NCBI GenBank assembly: GCA_020736575.1
Contig: JAGPYM010000001.1
Coordinates: forward strand, 124,001-188,000
DNA length: 64,000 nt
Direction: 5' to 3'
From: Thelonectria olida
Taxonomy: Eukaryota; Ascomycota; Sordariomycetes; Hypocreales; Nectriaceae
Below the pieces are notes generated by a model. The model had not been told where the DNA came from, ran no database searches, and saw nothing but the letters and a program-made list of their open reading frames with translations. How positions within the stretch are numbered: position 1 is the stretch's first letter; the number at the start of each line of letters is the position of its first letter. Made by a program: the position numbers and the translations under genes. Below are positions 54,827 through 64,000 of this stretch, piece by piece.

Positions 54827-55836
54827 GACGAATGATCTGCGGAAGAAATCAAGTGGGTAGTTCTCCAATGGACTCCTCTTCTTGCAAGTATGAATGGCTA
54901 GTGCTGGGATCGTCTTCGCATTTCACTTGAGAAGCAATGAGCCATCAGTCTCGAGTGCCTCTCATCACGTCTCGACGAAACGATATGAGCAGAGAAACAA
55001 GATCATTCAGAACACTCCACTCCCACATCAAACGGCCAGCTGGAACCTCTTTGTGACCCAACAGTACCCTCCACTTCCATCCCGGCATCTAAATTTTCAT
55101 CCCGTTTGCTACCCGATCTTCATTTGAATCCACCTTCTTCCATTGGCCGGCTTATCCACAAGGGGTGGAAGCTACCGACATCCGTCGCGGCTCTGGGGAG
55201 TGGATGCCACCACCGCTGACACCGGAACCTCGGAATATCGGCGTGTTTTCAGCCCTCCAGATGTGAATATATATCGAGTTCTACTTGACCCCATATCCTC
55301 AAAGCATTTGCCAGTGACGGTTGTGCTATATGTACAAGTATCGGGGGTCTCAACATTACCCAAAGGCTTGAGAATTCGTCGATGAGTCCAAGACGGAAGC
55401 ATATTTCCGAGCTGTCGTCGGTCTCGGGGGCCGAGTCCCACTTTTGCGGTCCGCCATGCTCGGATTGTTCCGATCACAGAGGCCGGCTCCAGGCGAAAGG
55501 ATTACAATCCTTGAAGTGGACCCAGGAGCTTTCACCGAAAGCCGTAAAGATGAGATAATGAGGCAGTTGTGTCATTCACCGATGCTTTGTGTGTTTCCAG
55601 AGAGAGACAGTTCTATTTTCGTGTCCTATCAATATGGATGGGTATGTACCAAGTAACCAACACTCCAACGCCTTGCCTAATGATTCCCAATGCAACCCAA
55701 CCAACGTAATGCTATGCTATGCAGCGGCATAATGAGAATGATGTCGTGGCCTCCAACTCCTTGAATGTGACAAAAGGCCCTCCCTCGTGGGTATCCTGAG
55801 ATTCTAACACACTCCATGAAATGTACAATCAATCGT
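54827..55836. other. intergenic region between Cdt1 3' end and MFS promoter
   Basis: Upstream region of the MFS gene (minus strand) and 3' side of cdt1. No gene recognised; a 101-codon minus-strand frame (55172-55477) is not supported. Confidence 0.45.
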
Positions 55837-57270
55837 TCAAGCCAACAACTTCTGGACGCGCTCATGGATAATCCTGTCAACGGGTTGAGAGTTCCTCTGC
55901 ACAACCACGTTCTCCCTTCCGCCAATAGTAACTATCCGCAACCACTCGGGTGCCACTTCGCTCGCAATGAGTCGAATACACGTACTACCCTCTTCCTTCG
56001 AGATGGGCATTCGCAGAGAGTCTTTGAGCTTCTCAAGAATGACGGCCATGGTAAATGCCTGCCGTGGTAGAGACATGGGGTTTGAGAGACTGAGCATAGA
56101 GATGGTGGCAGATACATCTGCAACTCGGTTCAGTGCTGCCCGGCGCTGGAGCTCGGGGCCTGAAGGGGGTAGAGGCTCGTTGGCTTTGGCGAGGCGCTTC
56201 ATTCTGAGACGGTCGAGAAGGCTCATCTTGGTGCCATCAGGGTTCAGCAGGGGGTTGTTGGAAGCAGCATTCTTTTTTACTTCCTTCTCCTGTTGCTTGG
56301 TGGCAATATCGTTTTTGAGCTCCGAAAGCGCTCGCTGTCCCTTGCGAAGCATGGGGTTCAACGACCTGCCCATGCTCATGTCCTTGATGACAGCCTGAGG
56401 CAGTTCGGTGAGCGAGAGGCTGCCGAGAGGGATGTCCACATCGGCCACCTGGTCAGTAGCCTTTTCCACGCAGAGCGCCTGCAAATTCTCCTCAAACTGC
56501 TTGTAAAGACGCTCCTCATTGATAGGAGTACCAACTTGGGCCAACTCGATGCAGACTTTTCCTCTGCCATAGTCGGACACAATGAAGGGTGAAATGGTGT
56601 CATGTTTGGCAGATGTCTGAATGGCGACACATCGACGAATGTCTTCGATTATTACCTGTCTCTTTCCCCAGGACTGAGAGATGTGAGAAGATATGGTGCG
56701 GAAGTCAACGGGTGTGGCGGTGCCATTGTGGGCAAAGTGAATCACAATTGTCTTGACAAAAGCTCGATGCATATTGATTAGATCCACGAGATGGGGAGGA
56801 AGAGCGGTGTCAGTCTTGTTGGCCTTCTGGAACACTCCGTCTAATTTGGTCTGAACTGACTTCCCCTGCCGTCTCGTCTTCGAAATGACGGTTGACGCTT
56901 TGGGCTTGTGGGCAGTCTCAGTCCTTGAAGGTGAAGCCTTTGCTGTGCGCTTTCCTTTGACGATGGCTTTGACTGACTGGGCGGCCACGGGTTCGGGCTC
57001 ATGACGGCGAGCACGTTTAGTAGGAACGGCCTCATCGTCGCTGCTGGGGGCGAAGGAGACGGTTCGGGATGTGACTCGGGGATGGGACTCTTCGCCAGTC
57101 GCAGCCGCCTTTCGTTTCCTTGTCGTGGTTGTCGTCGTAGGCTCGATGGCGATCTTCTTGACAGCAGCATCTGGGAAGGCCTGTCCCTTGGAGACGCGGG
57201 CGAAGCTGGTAATGCGCTGGCCAGTAGTGGTGACCGAAGAGGCTTGCGTGCGCCGAGTTGGTCGAGGCAT
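55837..57270 (-). CDS. cdt1: DNA replication licensing factor Cdt1 (477 aa, intronless)
   Basis: Loads the MCM helicase onto origins with ORC and Cdc6 in G1; nuclear. A single 477-residue frame. The start is placed at 57270 (MPRPTRRTQ); the frame is open 56 codons further up, but that part looks like leader sequence. The N-terminus has G-Q-R-I-T-S-F-A-R-V at about 17-26, reminiscent of the metazoan QRRVTDFFARR PIP degron though the first Gln is shifted. A basic, disordered linker with KRKAAAT and TKRARR follows, then another PIP-like Q-T-K-L-D-G-V-F near 140. The conserved Cdt1 middle domain begins at PPHLVDLINMHRAFVKTIVIHF, and the C-terminal winged-helix MCM-binding domain ends in WLRIVTIGGRENVVV. 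The promoter holds two MluI cell-cycle boxes about 300 bases upstream. Identification rests on the middle and C-terminal domains. Confidence 0.88.
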   Translation of the reverse strand: MPRPTRRTQASSVTTTGQRITSFARVSKGQAFPDAAVKKIAIEPTTTTTTRKRKAAATGEESHPRVTSRTVSFAPSSDDEAVPTKRARRHEPEPVAAQSVKAIVKGKRTAKASPSRTETAHKPKASTVISKTRRQGKSVQTKLDGVFQKANKTDTALPPHLVDLINMHRAFVKTIVIHFAHNGTATPVDFRTISSHISQSWGKRQVIIEDIRRCVAIQTSAKHDTISPFIVSDYGRGKVCIELAQVGTPINEERLYKQFEENLQALCVEKATDQVADVDIPLGSLSLTELPQAVIKDMSMGRSLNPMLRKGQRALSELKNDIATKQQEKEVKKNAASNNPLLNPDGTKMSLLDRLRMKRLAKANEPLPPSGPELQRRAALNRVADVSATISMLSLSNPMSLPRQAFTMAVILEKLKDSLRMPISKEEGSTCIRLIASEVAPEWLRIVTIGGRENVVVQRNSQPVDRIIHERVQKLLA

Positions 57271-57565
57271 CTCGAACTTTCGGTCGGTGCGATGAGGGTA
57301 AATCGAGGGAGAAAGTGCGAATAGACCGGGTGTAACTGCCCCAAGGCAAAAAGGAGAAAGAACAGGCGGTTGCTTTTGCTCAACGCAGATGGCGATGGCT
57401 GAAATGGAAAGTGAGAGAGAAAATGCGGGCTTTTGCACGAACCGAAGCAGGCGGGCTGGAGTTGTGAAGTTGTCAAAATTGGAAAGTGGGAGGAAACGGC
57501 TTGCAGGGAATAATTTAGTTTATTCTCGTCGCTTGGGGGAACAGTAAAGTGAGTGGGACTGTTCG

Positions 57566-57581
57566 ACGCGTCTACACGCGT
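57566..57581. promoter_or_regulatory. pair of MluI cell-cycle boxes (MCB) upstream of cdt1
   Basis: Two perfect ACGCGT palindromes, at 57566-57571 and 57576-57581, spaced by four bases and 296-311 bases before the cdt1 start. MCB pairs are the binding sites of the fungal MBF complex, which switches on replication genes at G1/S; S. pombe cdt1 is a known MBF target. Confidence 0.65.
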
Positions 57582-57629
57582 TGTTCACGTGTTCCCTTCG
57601 CGTAGAGTGTCTGCCCCGACGAACACCAA

Positions 57630-57637
57630 TTTGGCGC
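57630..57637 (+). promoter_or_regulatory. E2F/SCB-like word TTTGGCGC upstream of cdt1
   Basis: TTTGGCGC matches the E2F consensus TTTSSCGC and continues into CGCGAA, part of the Swi4/6 box. It sits 50 bases upstream of the MCB pair. A possible helper site, inferred only from sequence. Confidence 0.35.
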
Positions 57638-58864
57638 GAATCTGGCGTAGCCCCCTCTAACGGCCGCGTATGCGTTTATGGGTCTGGTGTATGCAATTAT
57701 CGGGGCGTGCCTCCGACGCAGCTCTTATCTCTTATTCGAGCTCCGGTGCCAAGGTTCTTATCTTCCACAGAAAGCATGTGGTCGATTGAGCCAGCCGGGT
57801 AAGTTTTCTGCCCCATGACACATGCAACACAAACTTCATGTAAGCACTGTATTTAACATTTCATTGCTCTGACTCTTCTCAGTTCCGCGGCTCAAAGACA
57901 CTCCGGTCGCGGCGCACATCCAATTTCATGATACAGCATGCGAGCTCGCCATCACCGACTTGCCTTCATGGCCTTTGCCGAAGCATCGCCTTGTCACCCG
58001 GCCGATCTAATCATCGATGCTTCACAATCACGTCGTACCTCGGTTCCTTTGCCTTGCCTATGAACATCCTTTCTCGTAAGAATTCCAGTCACAAGCGATT
58101 TCAAATCCAATGACGTTACTTGTTCAAGCTAGGTTTGCCGTGAAAACTCCTTTATCATGGAGTTGTTTGTTCCATTTATCCTGGAAAGCCCGTGCTTGAG
58201 GCCGTGCTATCATTGAGAATGCTTGTTTGTTTGTAGTCTGGTTACACACACCATTAGCTAACGCCACCACCAGTCTCGGTACCTAAGACAGTGAAAGTTA
58301 ACCGGAGACTTTGCCGAATGTCAGCCCAGGTCGTGAATACTCAGAAGTTGCCTCGGGTCTTTGAGCTTTGTGAAGTACTCTTCCCAGGTTAGCCCTGGGG
58401 GCACACAGATTCGGTTTCTAGGCAGCCTGCGAAGGCATTCCTTTCACTTAGCACAATGCAGGGCAGGATTGAAAAATAAGACGTCATTCATAGACTGTCT
58501 AGGCGACCCAGGCTGCGATGAATAACCCCAATGCTACCTCGTTCAGAAGAAACAACTACAAAACAAAGAGCCAGGCGATTTTCTGTATCCCTTGTACCAT
58601 AACATGCGCCTTCGCAATCGCTGCTCCATTCCCATTGAAATATCCCATGCTTGTGTGGCCCTTCCACCCCCTTCATTATAGCCATGCACTTCCTTGGCTT
58701 CCAAGACTCCAGGCCAGTTCAAGATGGCTCCCCCATTCCAACGCCAACTGTACAAGAAATGCAAAAAAGAATCCCACCGAGCCCTCGAAGCCTGACAAAT
58801 TGAACACAATGTGGAGGCGGGGCAGGGTGGGCGTTGTGTGACGTCTCATCCAGAGACTCGTCAC

Positions 58865-59101
58865 TCAGCGGCGACTCGATGTAGGCCAATGTTCGGGTCT
58901 GAAGCTGACGGGGCTGGGTGGCGGCGGCGCTGGAACCGCATAGTCGTCTTCCTGGATGTGATGCACAGGCGTCGAAGGGCGGTTATCCTTGGATGTAAGA
59001 GTCGCGTTGATGCTGGTGTGTAGATCATGCGGGGTGACCAATCTCATATTTCTAGGAGATGGCGGGATAGCCAGGGGCGAGGTTGTGAGAGGACCAGGCA
59101 T
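58865..59101 (-). CDS. possible small Pro/Ser-rich protein (78 aa)
   Basis: A 78-codon frame from ATG at 59101 with A at -3 (TTCACAATG). The product starts MPGPLTTSPLAIPPSPRNMRL, has a middle LVTPHDLHTSINATLTSKDNRPSTPVHH and ends in a proline run, SPVSFRPEHWPTSSRR. No domain is recognised and no signal peptide or membrane span is seen, so it is probably disordered. In-frame sequence continues 18 codons upstream to another ATG, but the context and protein-like start favour 59101. A CT-rich leader-like stretch (revcomp of 59200-59570) lies upstream, supporting a transcription unit. It could be a spurious frame; confidence is modest. Confidence 0.4.
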   Translation of the reverse strand: MPGPLTTSPLAIPPSPRNMRLVTPHDLHTSINATLTSKDNRPSTPVHHIQEDDYAVPAPPPPSPVSFRPEHWPTSSRR

Positions 59102-59525
59102 TGTGAAGGAGTTGGGAGGTAAAGAGCTGTGTTGGTGCGTGAGTAAACATTTCAAGTGTGAAGTAGATCTGTTTTATACGAACATGAAGATGCGGCTTGC
59201 GTAAACTTGTGGGTAGCGACCTTACTAGCCAGTGGCGGTGACCAGACGATGATGAATTGTTGGGGCGGCAGTTGCTTTCAAGACCCTGCAGGTGGAGAAA
59301 GAAGAATAATTTTCGGTGGTGGAATTCAAGACGTGCTTGGAGGAGAAATTCCCAGTAGGGGAGAGAGAATCCTTGGTGGTGTAGCTGTAGTATGGGATAT
59401 TAGAAGTCGAGAGTCTGGAGTTGAGAAGGGGAAGTTGAGTGCCAGAGGAGACCAGGAAGATGAAGTTTGTGATGAGGTAAACGATTGACGGCGGTGAAAT
59501 ATTTGAAGGAAGGTACGGAAAGATC

Positions 59526-59559
59526 GGGGGAAAGGGAAGGGGATGGGGAGGGAGGGAGG
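59526..59559 (+). other. G-quadruplex-forming sequence
   Basis: G-runs of 5, 3, 4, 4, 3 and 3 separated by loops of one to three bases, ending in a GGGAGGGAGGG series. A very strong quadruplex pattern about 425 bases upstream of the small minus-strand frame; on that strand it is the CCC-rich leader side. Confidence 0.65.
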
Positions 59560-60097
59560 GAGCAAGCAGCTTATTTATTCGAATGGAAGGCAGGCAGGAA
59601 GGAGGCAAGTGGCAGTCTCAGTCAGAGCCAGTCACGCTCGGCCGGGGCAAGACGAATATGATGGCGGCAAAGACAACCCAACCCAACCAAACCACGACAA
59701 GGCCAAGACCAACGCCGGGGCGAGACGACGGGGCCAAAAGTCCAAGGCCCAAGCAAGCAAGAGTAAGACCCAAGACACACGCAAGGGCGCGGGCGCGGGA
59801 GCAAAGAAAACCTGGGGAACGGAACGGGAGACACACCCTGGGCCCCTTGCGCCCAGGTAGTTGCAAGGCCAGTTGCGACCTATGACCTACGGAGGTACCG
59901 GCTTGGGACCATTTACGTACTCGCAGACTCATCTTTTCTCCCGTTTGTCCCATCGAATCCTTCCTGCTGGACTAGTCATCTTGGGTTCCGGGCCCGGTAG
60001 AGACGCATTGCATTTCGCTGCATGTTGCTACGTTGGAGTGCGTAGTGTACCTGAAGCAGGGTACCCGTGCCCGTCCGTCCCTGACTCTAGGGCTGCG

Positions 60098-60106
60098 TAC
60101 GAAGTA
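60098..60106 (+). repeat. TACGAAGTA intergenic motif, copy 8
   Basis: Exact copy within CGTACGAAGTACC. Confidence 0.5.
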
Positions 60107-61784
60107 CCTCCGGACGAGACGGTGGCCCCAGCCAAGACAAGTTTATTCCAAGTACAACAGAAGCGCTCTGGGGTACCGACACTAGCCCCGATCAGCACCA
60201 GACCAATGATTCCCGTCCCTTGATATTGGGACTCGAACAAGCCATGACGAGCAGTCGTGTAATTGGAAGGTACGCGGCAGACGGGTGATTGCATTCGAAA
60301 CGCCGTGCTGATACCTTACATCCAGACGAAATAGGGCCTCTCAAGCTCAGATTCCGAAGGATGCCTCGGATTCTGACACGTCGTAGAAGAGGCAAGGAGC
60401 TGTGTGCTCATGATAGGAAAGGGGGTGTGGAGTTTGTGCTCGCCCCAGCTTGCCCTTGGCTGGGAAACGTGAATGTGGCAGTCCGGGGGGAAAGACAGTC
60501 AAGCCAAAAATTTGCGCCTCGACGGCCTAAAGTTCAAACAGGGGGCGTGAGTGTAGCGGCGAGCGGACTACTCTGCCGGTGTCAAGAAGATGTAGCGAGA
60601 GCGACATGAACGAGACGAATAGTGAGCGTTGCGAGACCAGCCCAGGCGGACGGAAACGAGAGAAGCACACAAGAAAAAAGGACACGCCTGTTGGGCAGAT
60701 TCGACTCGGTCAGGCCGTCACAATCGCTGTATTACAATGCACACATACCCACGCCCCGTGGAGATCCGCCAGGACACCTCCAGGGCCCAGAGTACGAGTG
60801 AGGGCAATCTTCGGCTCCAAGATACTTCGAACCTGGAGGTGACGGAAGGGCTACGTAGGTAGCAAGGAAGCAGAACCCGGAGAGGAAACAAGCACAAGCG
60901 TGGGGGGGGGGTCTGGGACTCTGGGGCCGGGACAAGGGGAAACGCTTGACGCCCTGGCATTCGGTGGAAATCAAGCATGGGGTTGCTGGGTTATGGACGG
61001 CGAGTTTCCTTCTGGAATACCTCGACGCCAGGGCTGTCCCATATCGGCCATCGAACCTATGATTCACCCTGTCCACCCCTCCACCAAGCCAATGGCATCT
61101 CCCAGCAGGTCTGGTCGGTAAGAGAGGAAGAAATTTCCAAAGGCCCAGTTACACGACACAACTTGGCCTGTTCAAGATGGAAAAAGGAAGCAAACTGTGC
61201 TTCGGCAGTCGCCTGCTGGCAATCAATCCTTGGGATGGCGTGATGTTCTCAGTCCCAGTCCACCCTCTCCGTCTCATTCTCCAGCCATGCAGCGGGATGT
61301 TGGCATTGGGCTCTTATCTTTGGCTCTTGTTACGGAATTCTTACTCCCTCGTTGTTTCGTCCACGTACAGCACCTGCTTCTTTTGTCCACTTCAGGGCTG
61401 TTGTTCTTTTCTCGACATTGGCGGGCGCGCGTTGACGCTGATGATTGAGCCACGATTCAGGGAGGCTAAGCAACTGTACCCTCCCAGTCCTTCATTAAGC
61501 TCAAGGATTGGCGATGCGTCTCGACGTGATAATTCCGTTGGCCACGCCGGGTCTGCAACTCTGGCAGGCTGTAGTTTTGTTTCTGAAAAAGCTTTCTGAT
61601 GCCGGGTGTTTCGATACAACATAGGGGGGCAGAAACAGCTTCTCGGCAAGCCATCTGCTCAGCCTTTGCATTTATGCGTAATTACGACATACTTCGAAGG
61701 CGTGTCGAAGAAGCTCATCACTAGTTACCACGTGGGTGTGCCGATTAGCAAAGCGGCTTCTCCTGCCAAATCAGGTCAACTAAC

Positions 61785-61793
61785 TACTTCGTA
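61785..61793 (-). repeat. TACGAAGTA intergenic motif, copy 9
   Basis: Exact copy on the minus strand within CTACTTCGTAGTAG. Confidence 0.5.
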
Positions 61794-64000
61794 GTAGTTG
61801 GTAGGGCGAAGTGAGAGATGGCAATGGAATCAAGGCGCCAGCGCCGTCCGGAGAAGGGAAATTGATGCCGGAGAGCAGGGACTTGCTGGAGCTTGACTCG
61901 GTGCAGCCGTGCGGTCCCCAAGGGATTTTCTTCCAGAAAGGCGAGATGAGGCCAGGGGTTCGCAAATTTATGCTGGGGCCTGGGCCCGTCCAACGGATAT
62001 CCGCCCACGTTTCCGAACATGACTTGAAAACGGTGACGGAAGACTCAGAGGCAGCATGATGATGAAGGGCCGGATGAAGGACGTTGCAAGGGGACCACTC
62101 TTTACCAGCAAACACGTATGGATGGATTGGATACGTCCGTCACTGACCCGTCAGCCACTGCGCAAAGCAGCCAACGAAGCACAGAATATAGGGCGCCGGG
62201 AAATATGCCACTACCCGCCGGAAGCCGGATCACTGGCAAGTCAGAGGCTACTTACTCTTCGTATCAGGCAGCGAAGGTTCACAGCTCTTGGTTTTGTGTC
62301 AATCACATTGATCACAAAGTGATTAGGATTGTTAGGGCGGTTGGCTTCTCATCCCGTTGGCTGTGAATTGACTGGGCTTGGTCCGCACAAAGTCTATCGA
62401 ATTGCCGACCTTGGATCTCTGCCTGGAGTGGTCGTGATGCTGAGCTTTTCTACCAATCCAGACATCTATCACGGCGCCCCGGCTTCAGCTCCAGTCAGCT
62501 TGAAGTCATTGTGCATATGCAGTCCTTCACACCCCTCCTTCACAGCTTCCAATGGCAAGCAAATGTCACTGATGCTAGACTCTGCGGTGACGGAGCTAGT
62601 GGACGGGGAGAAGCAAGAGGACCGACGCCGGTGGTTGGTACGGTTGTACTGCACCCATTTCATCTCACCGTTTCTTTGCTTCTTCTCATCCCCTTGTTTC
62701 TGATTTCTTCGCTCTGACAAGGTGGTACCTAATTCATGCTCCTACCCGCTATGCCGCAATCCCGTCCTTCCCCGGTGCCAGATTGGAGACGAGACGCACA
62801 AGCATTCGGGCCTCCTTCTGGCACCTTCGTCCAGGTCTTTTATCCTGCCTCCCATGTTCTAGCGTGGCGGCCCCCTGCCAAGGCGTACTGCGAAGTACAT
62901 CGCAACGGAGAGCTGCGGAGTGGGACCCGGAAGATGATTGCGTGGGGATTCGGTCTTCTTATTTTATTCCCCCCTTGCGGAGAATTGGAAGGGTTGGACG
63001 CCGTGTCCGTGTTCCTGGATTCAAGACCATGCAGCTCCCAAAAGGCTGCCACACCCCTGGAGTCCTGGGCCCGGCCATGTGAAGGAGGTGCTACTTCTCA
63101 CACGCTGGGAATTGCCGTCCTTAGCGGCCGGTGTGACGGGTGACAAGTCTTGTTACCCGCGGGGAGTGGGAGCCACTACGTATCAAACAGCCGACTGACA
63201 CGGCGCGACGAGTCATTGGCCACTCTCCATCGGGCCCAAAGTGAGGCAGATGTCAGCCTTTATTATGACTATGGGATAATATCAGGCCAAGCTACCAAAG
63301 GCTGAACTAGGTTGGACCTGGCGGAGATGACTGGACGAGGCAACATGTCGCGTGGGTACCCAAAGACAATCCAATACCCAGTTGGCATTCTGATGTAAGT
63401 CAAAGCCCCCATCTAACTTATTCATACAATGATTGTTGCCTGAATCAGGTCGAAATAAGCCAAAGAACGTCAAAGCAAGGTGAGGCACGAGCTCCCTTGG
63501 GCACCTGTTGAGTCGTAATTTCGTTGACTCGGAACGCGCATCTCAGCGAGGACAAGAAAAGGAAACATGACGATGATAAATGAAACGGCAAAGCCTCTGC
63601 TGGAGGTAACATGTCACACATGGTGCTGGGCCGCATACACTCTTTGAGGAATGACTGGCTGCGGGGGATCAGCCCAACCCTCTCACCGAGGCAGGCCTCC
63701 GTCGGTCATGCTTCTTTGGGCATCCCTACAGGGTGCAGCATGACCGCCCGTATTCAGAGATACGATACATCTGTGTCTCGATCGGCCTACAAAGCCGCTG
63801 GCAGTTCCGTTTGTCAGTGGCAGTCACCTCCGATGCCGCTGCTATGTTCCCGATATTCGCATGTGCGTGGTGTTGTTCAGGAACTTTTACTTGGCCCAGC
63901 AGTCACCCGGAGCGGCGGTGAAGACGGCTACCGACAGACTCTTGTCAGCGATTCGGACAAACAAGTCCTGTTATTCACTTCCGATGGAGCAACTGCCAGA

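Larger units (their letters stand above)
57271..58864. other. upstream region of cdt1 and downstream of the putative small protein
   Basis: The part near cdt1 contains two MCB elements and an E2F/SCB-like word (57566-57637). From about 57800 to 58864 no gene or repeat was recognised. Confidence 0.5.
59102..64000. other. 4.9-kb right-end region without recognised genes
   Basis: After the leader-like stretch of the putative small protein (to about 59600), no frame looks coding and none matches a family. It contains a G-quadruplex run (59526-59559), a G10 run at about 60901-60910 and two TACGAAGTA copies (60098, 61785). GC-rich and AT-rich patches alternate without the TA-rich skew expected of heavily RIP-mutated repeats. 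A gene reaching in from beyond 64000 cannot be excluded. Confidence 0.5.

Noticed and set aside
59102..64000. RIP-degraded transposon at the right end
   Set aside because: No long TA-rich tracts, terminal repeats or transposase/reverse transcriptase fragments could be seen in any frame.

Overview
The window is nuclear DNA of a filamentous ascomycete, most likely a Sordariomycete and probably Hypocreales. I infer this from short GT..AG introns with CTAAC/CTAAT-type branch points, two large Zn2Cys6 regulators (one with the near-invariant FacB/Cat8 N-terminus), fungal-type PLD, Rtf1, Coq7 and Cdt1, and long CT-rich 5' leaders. The species cannot be fixed from sequence alone. No operons, CRISPR arrays, rRNA or convincing tRNA genes were seen, and no intact transposon.

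Layout. 1-4.4 kb: no gene. 4.6-7.6 kb (+): six-exon Zn2Cys6 regulator. 9.2-11.3 kb (-): vacuolar-type MFS transporter. 12.2-14.3 kb (+): SET-domain lysine methyltransferase. 14.3-19.5 kb: gene-free, ending in a CT-rich leader with mini-uORFs. 19.7-22.5 kb (+): facB, the acetate and gluconeogenesis regulator. 24.4-25.9 kb (+): Pgc1-like glycerophosphodiester phosphodiesterase. 26.2-28.3 kb (-): rtf1 (Paf1 complex), divergent from coq7 (28.8-29.6 kb, +; ubiquinone synthesis). 29.9-35.4 kb (-): 1811-aa phospholipase D. 37.0-39.1 kb (+): cytochrome P450. 39.7-40.5 kb (-): histidine phosphatase. 41.4-42.8 kb (+): unrecognised membrane protein with a SAP/HeH-like N-terminus. 45.0-47.4 kb (-): DUF3405 Golgi-type membrane protein. 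47.4-52.7 kb: gene-free. 52.7-54.8 kb (-): drug:H+ antiporter-type MFS. 55.8-57.3 kb (-): Cdt1 replication licensing factor, with two MluI boxes upstream. 58.9-59.1 kb (-): possible small protein. 59.1-64 kb: no gene.

How the genes relate. This is mostly a housekeeping and regulatory neighbourhood (transcription elongation, ubiquinone, phospholipid turnover, replication licensing, carbon regulation). It is not a recognisable biosynthetic cluster: the single P450 has no synthase or other tailoring genes beside it. Two lipid hydrolases (GDPD and PLD) and two respiratory or acetate-related genes (facB, coq7) lie within 16 kb, but nothing in the sequence shows that they are co-regulated. The most unusual signals are a near-palindromic 9-mer, TACGAAGTA, found nine times and only in non-coding DNA; the SAP/HeH-like membrane protein; an EF-hand-like loop in the DUF3405 protein; and cell-cycle-type promoter elements plus a PIP-degron-like N-terminus at cdt1.

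All splice sites were called by eye from consensus, reading frame and family sense. Reading phase closes exactly in every multi-exon model given, but no transcript evidence was available.
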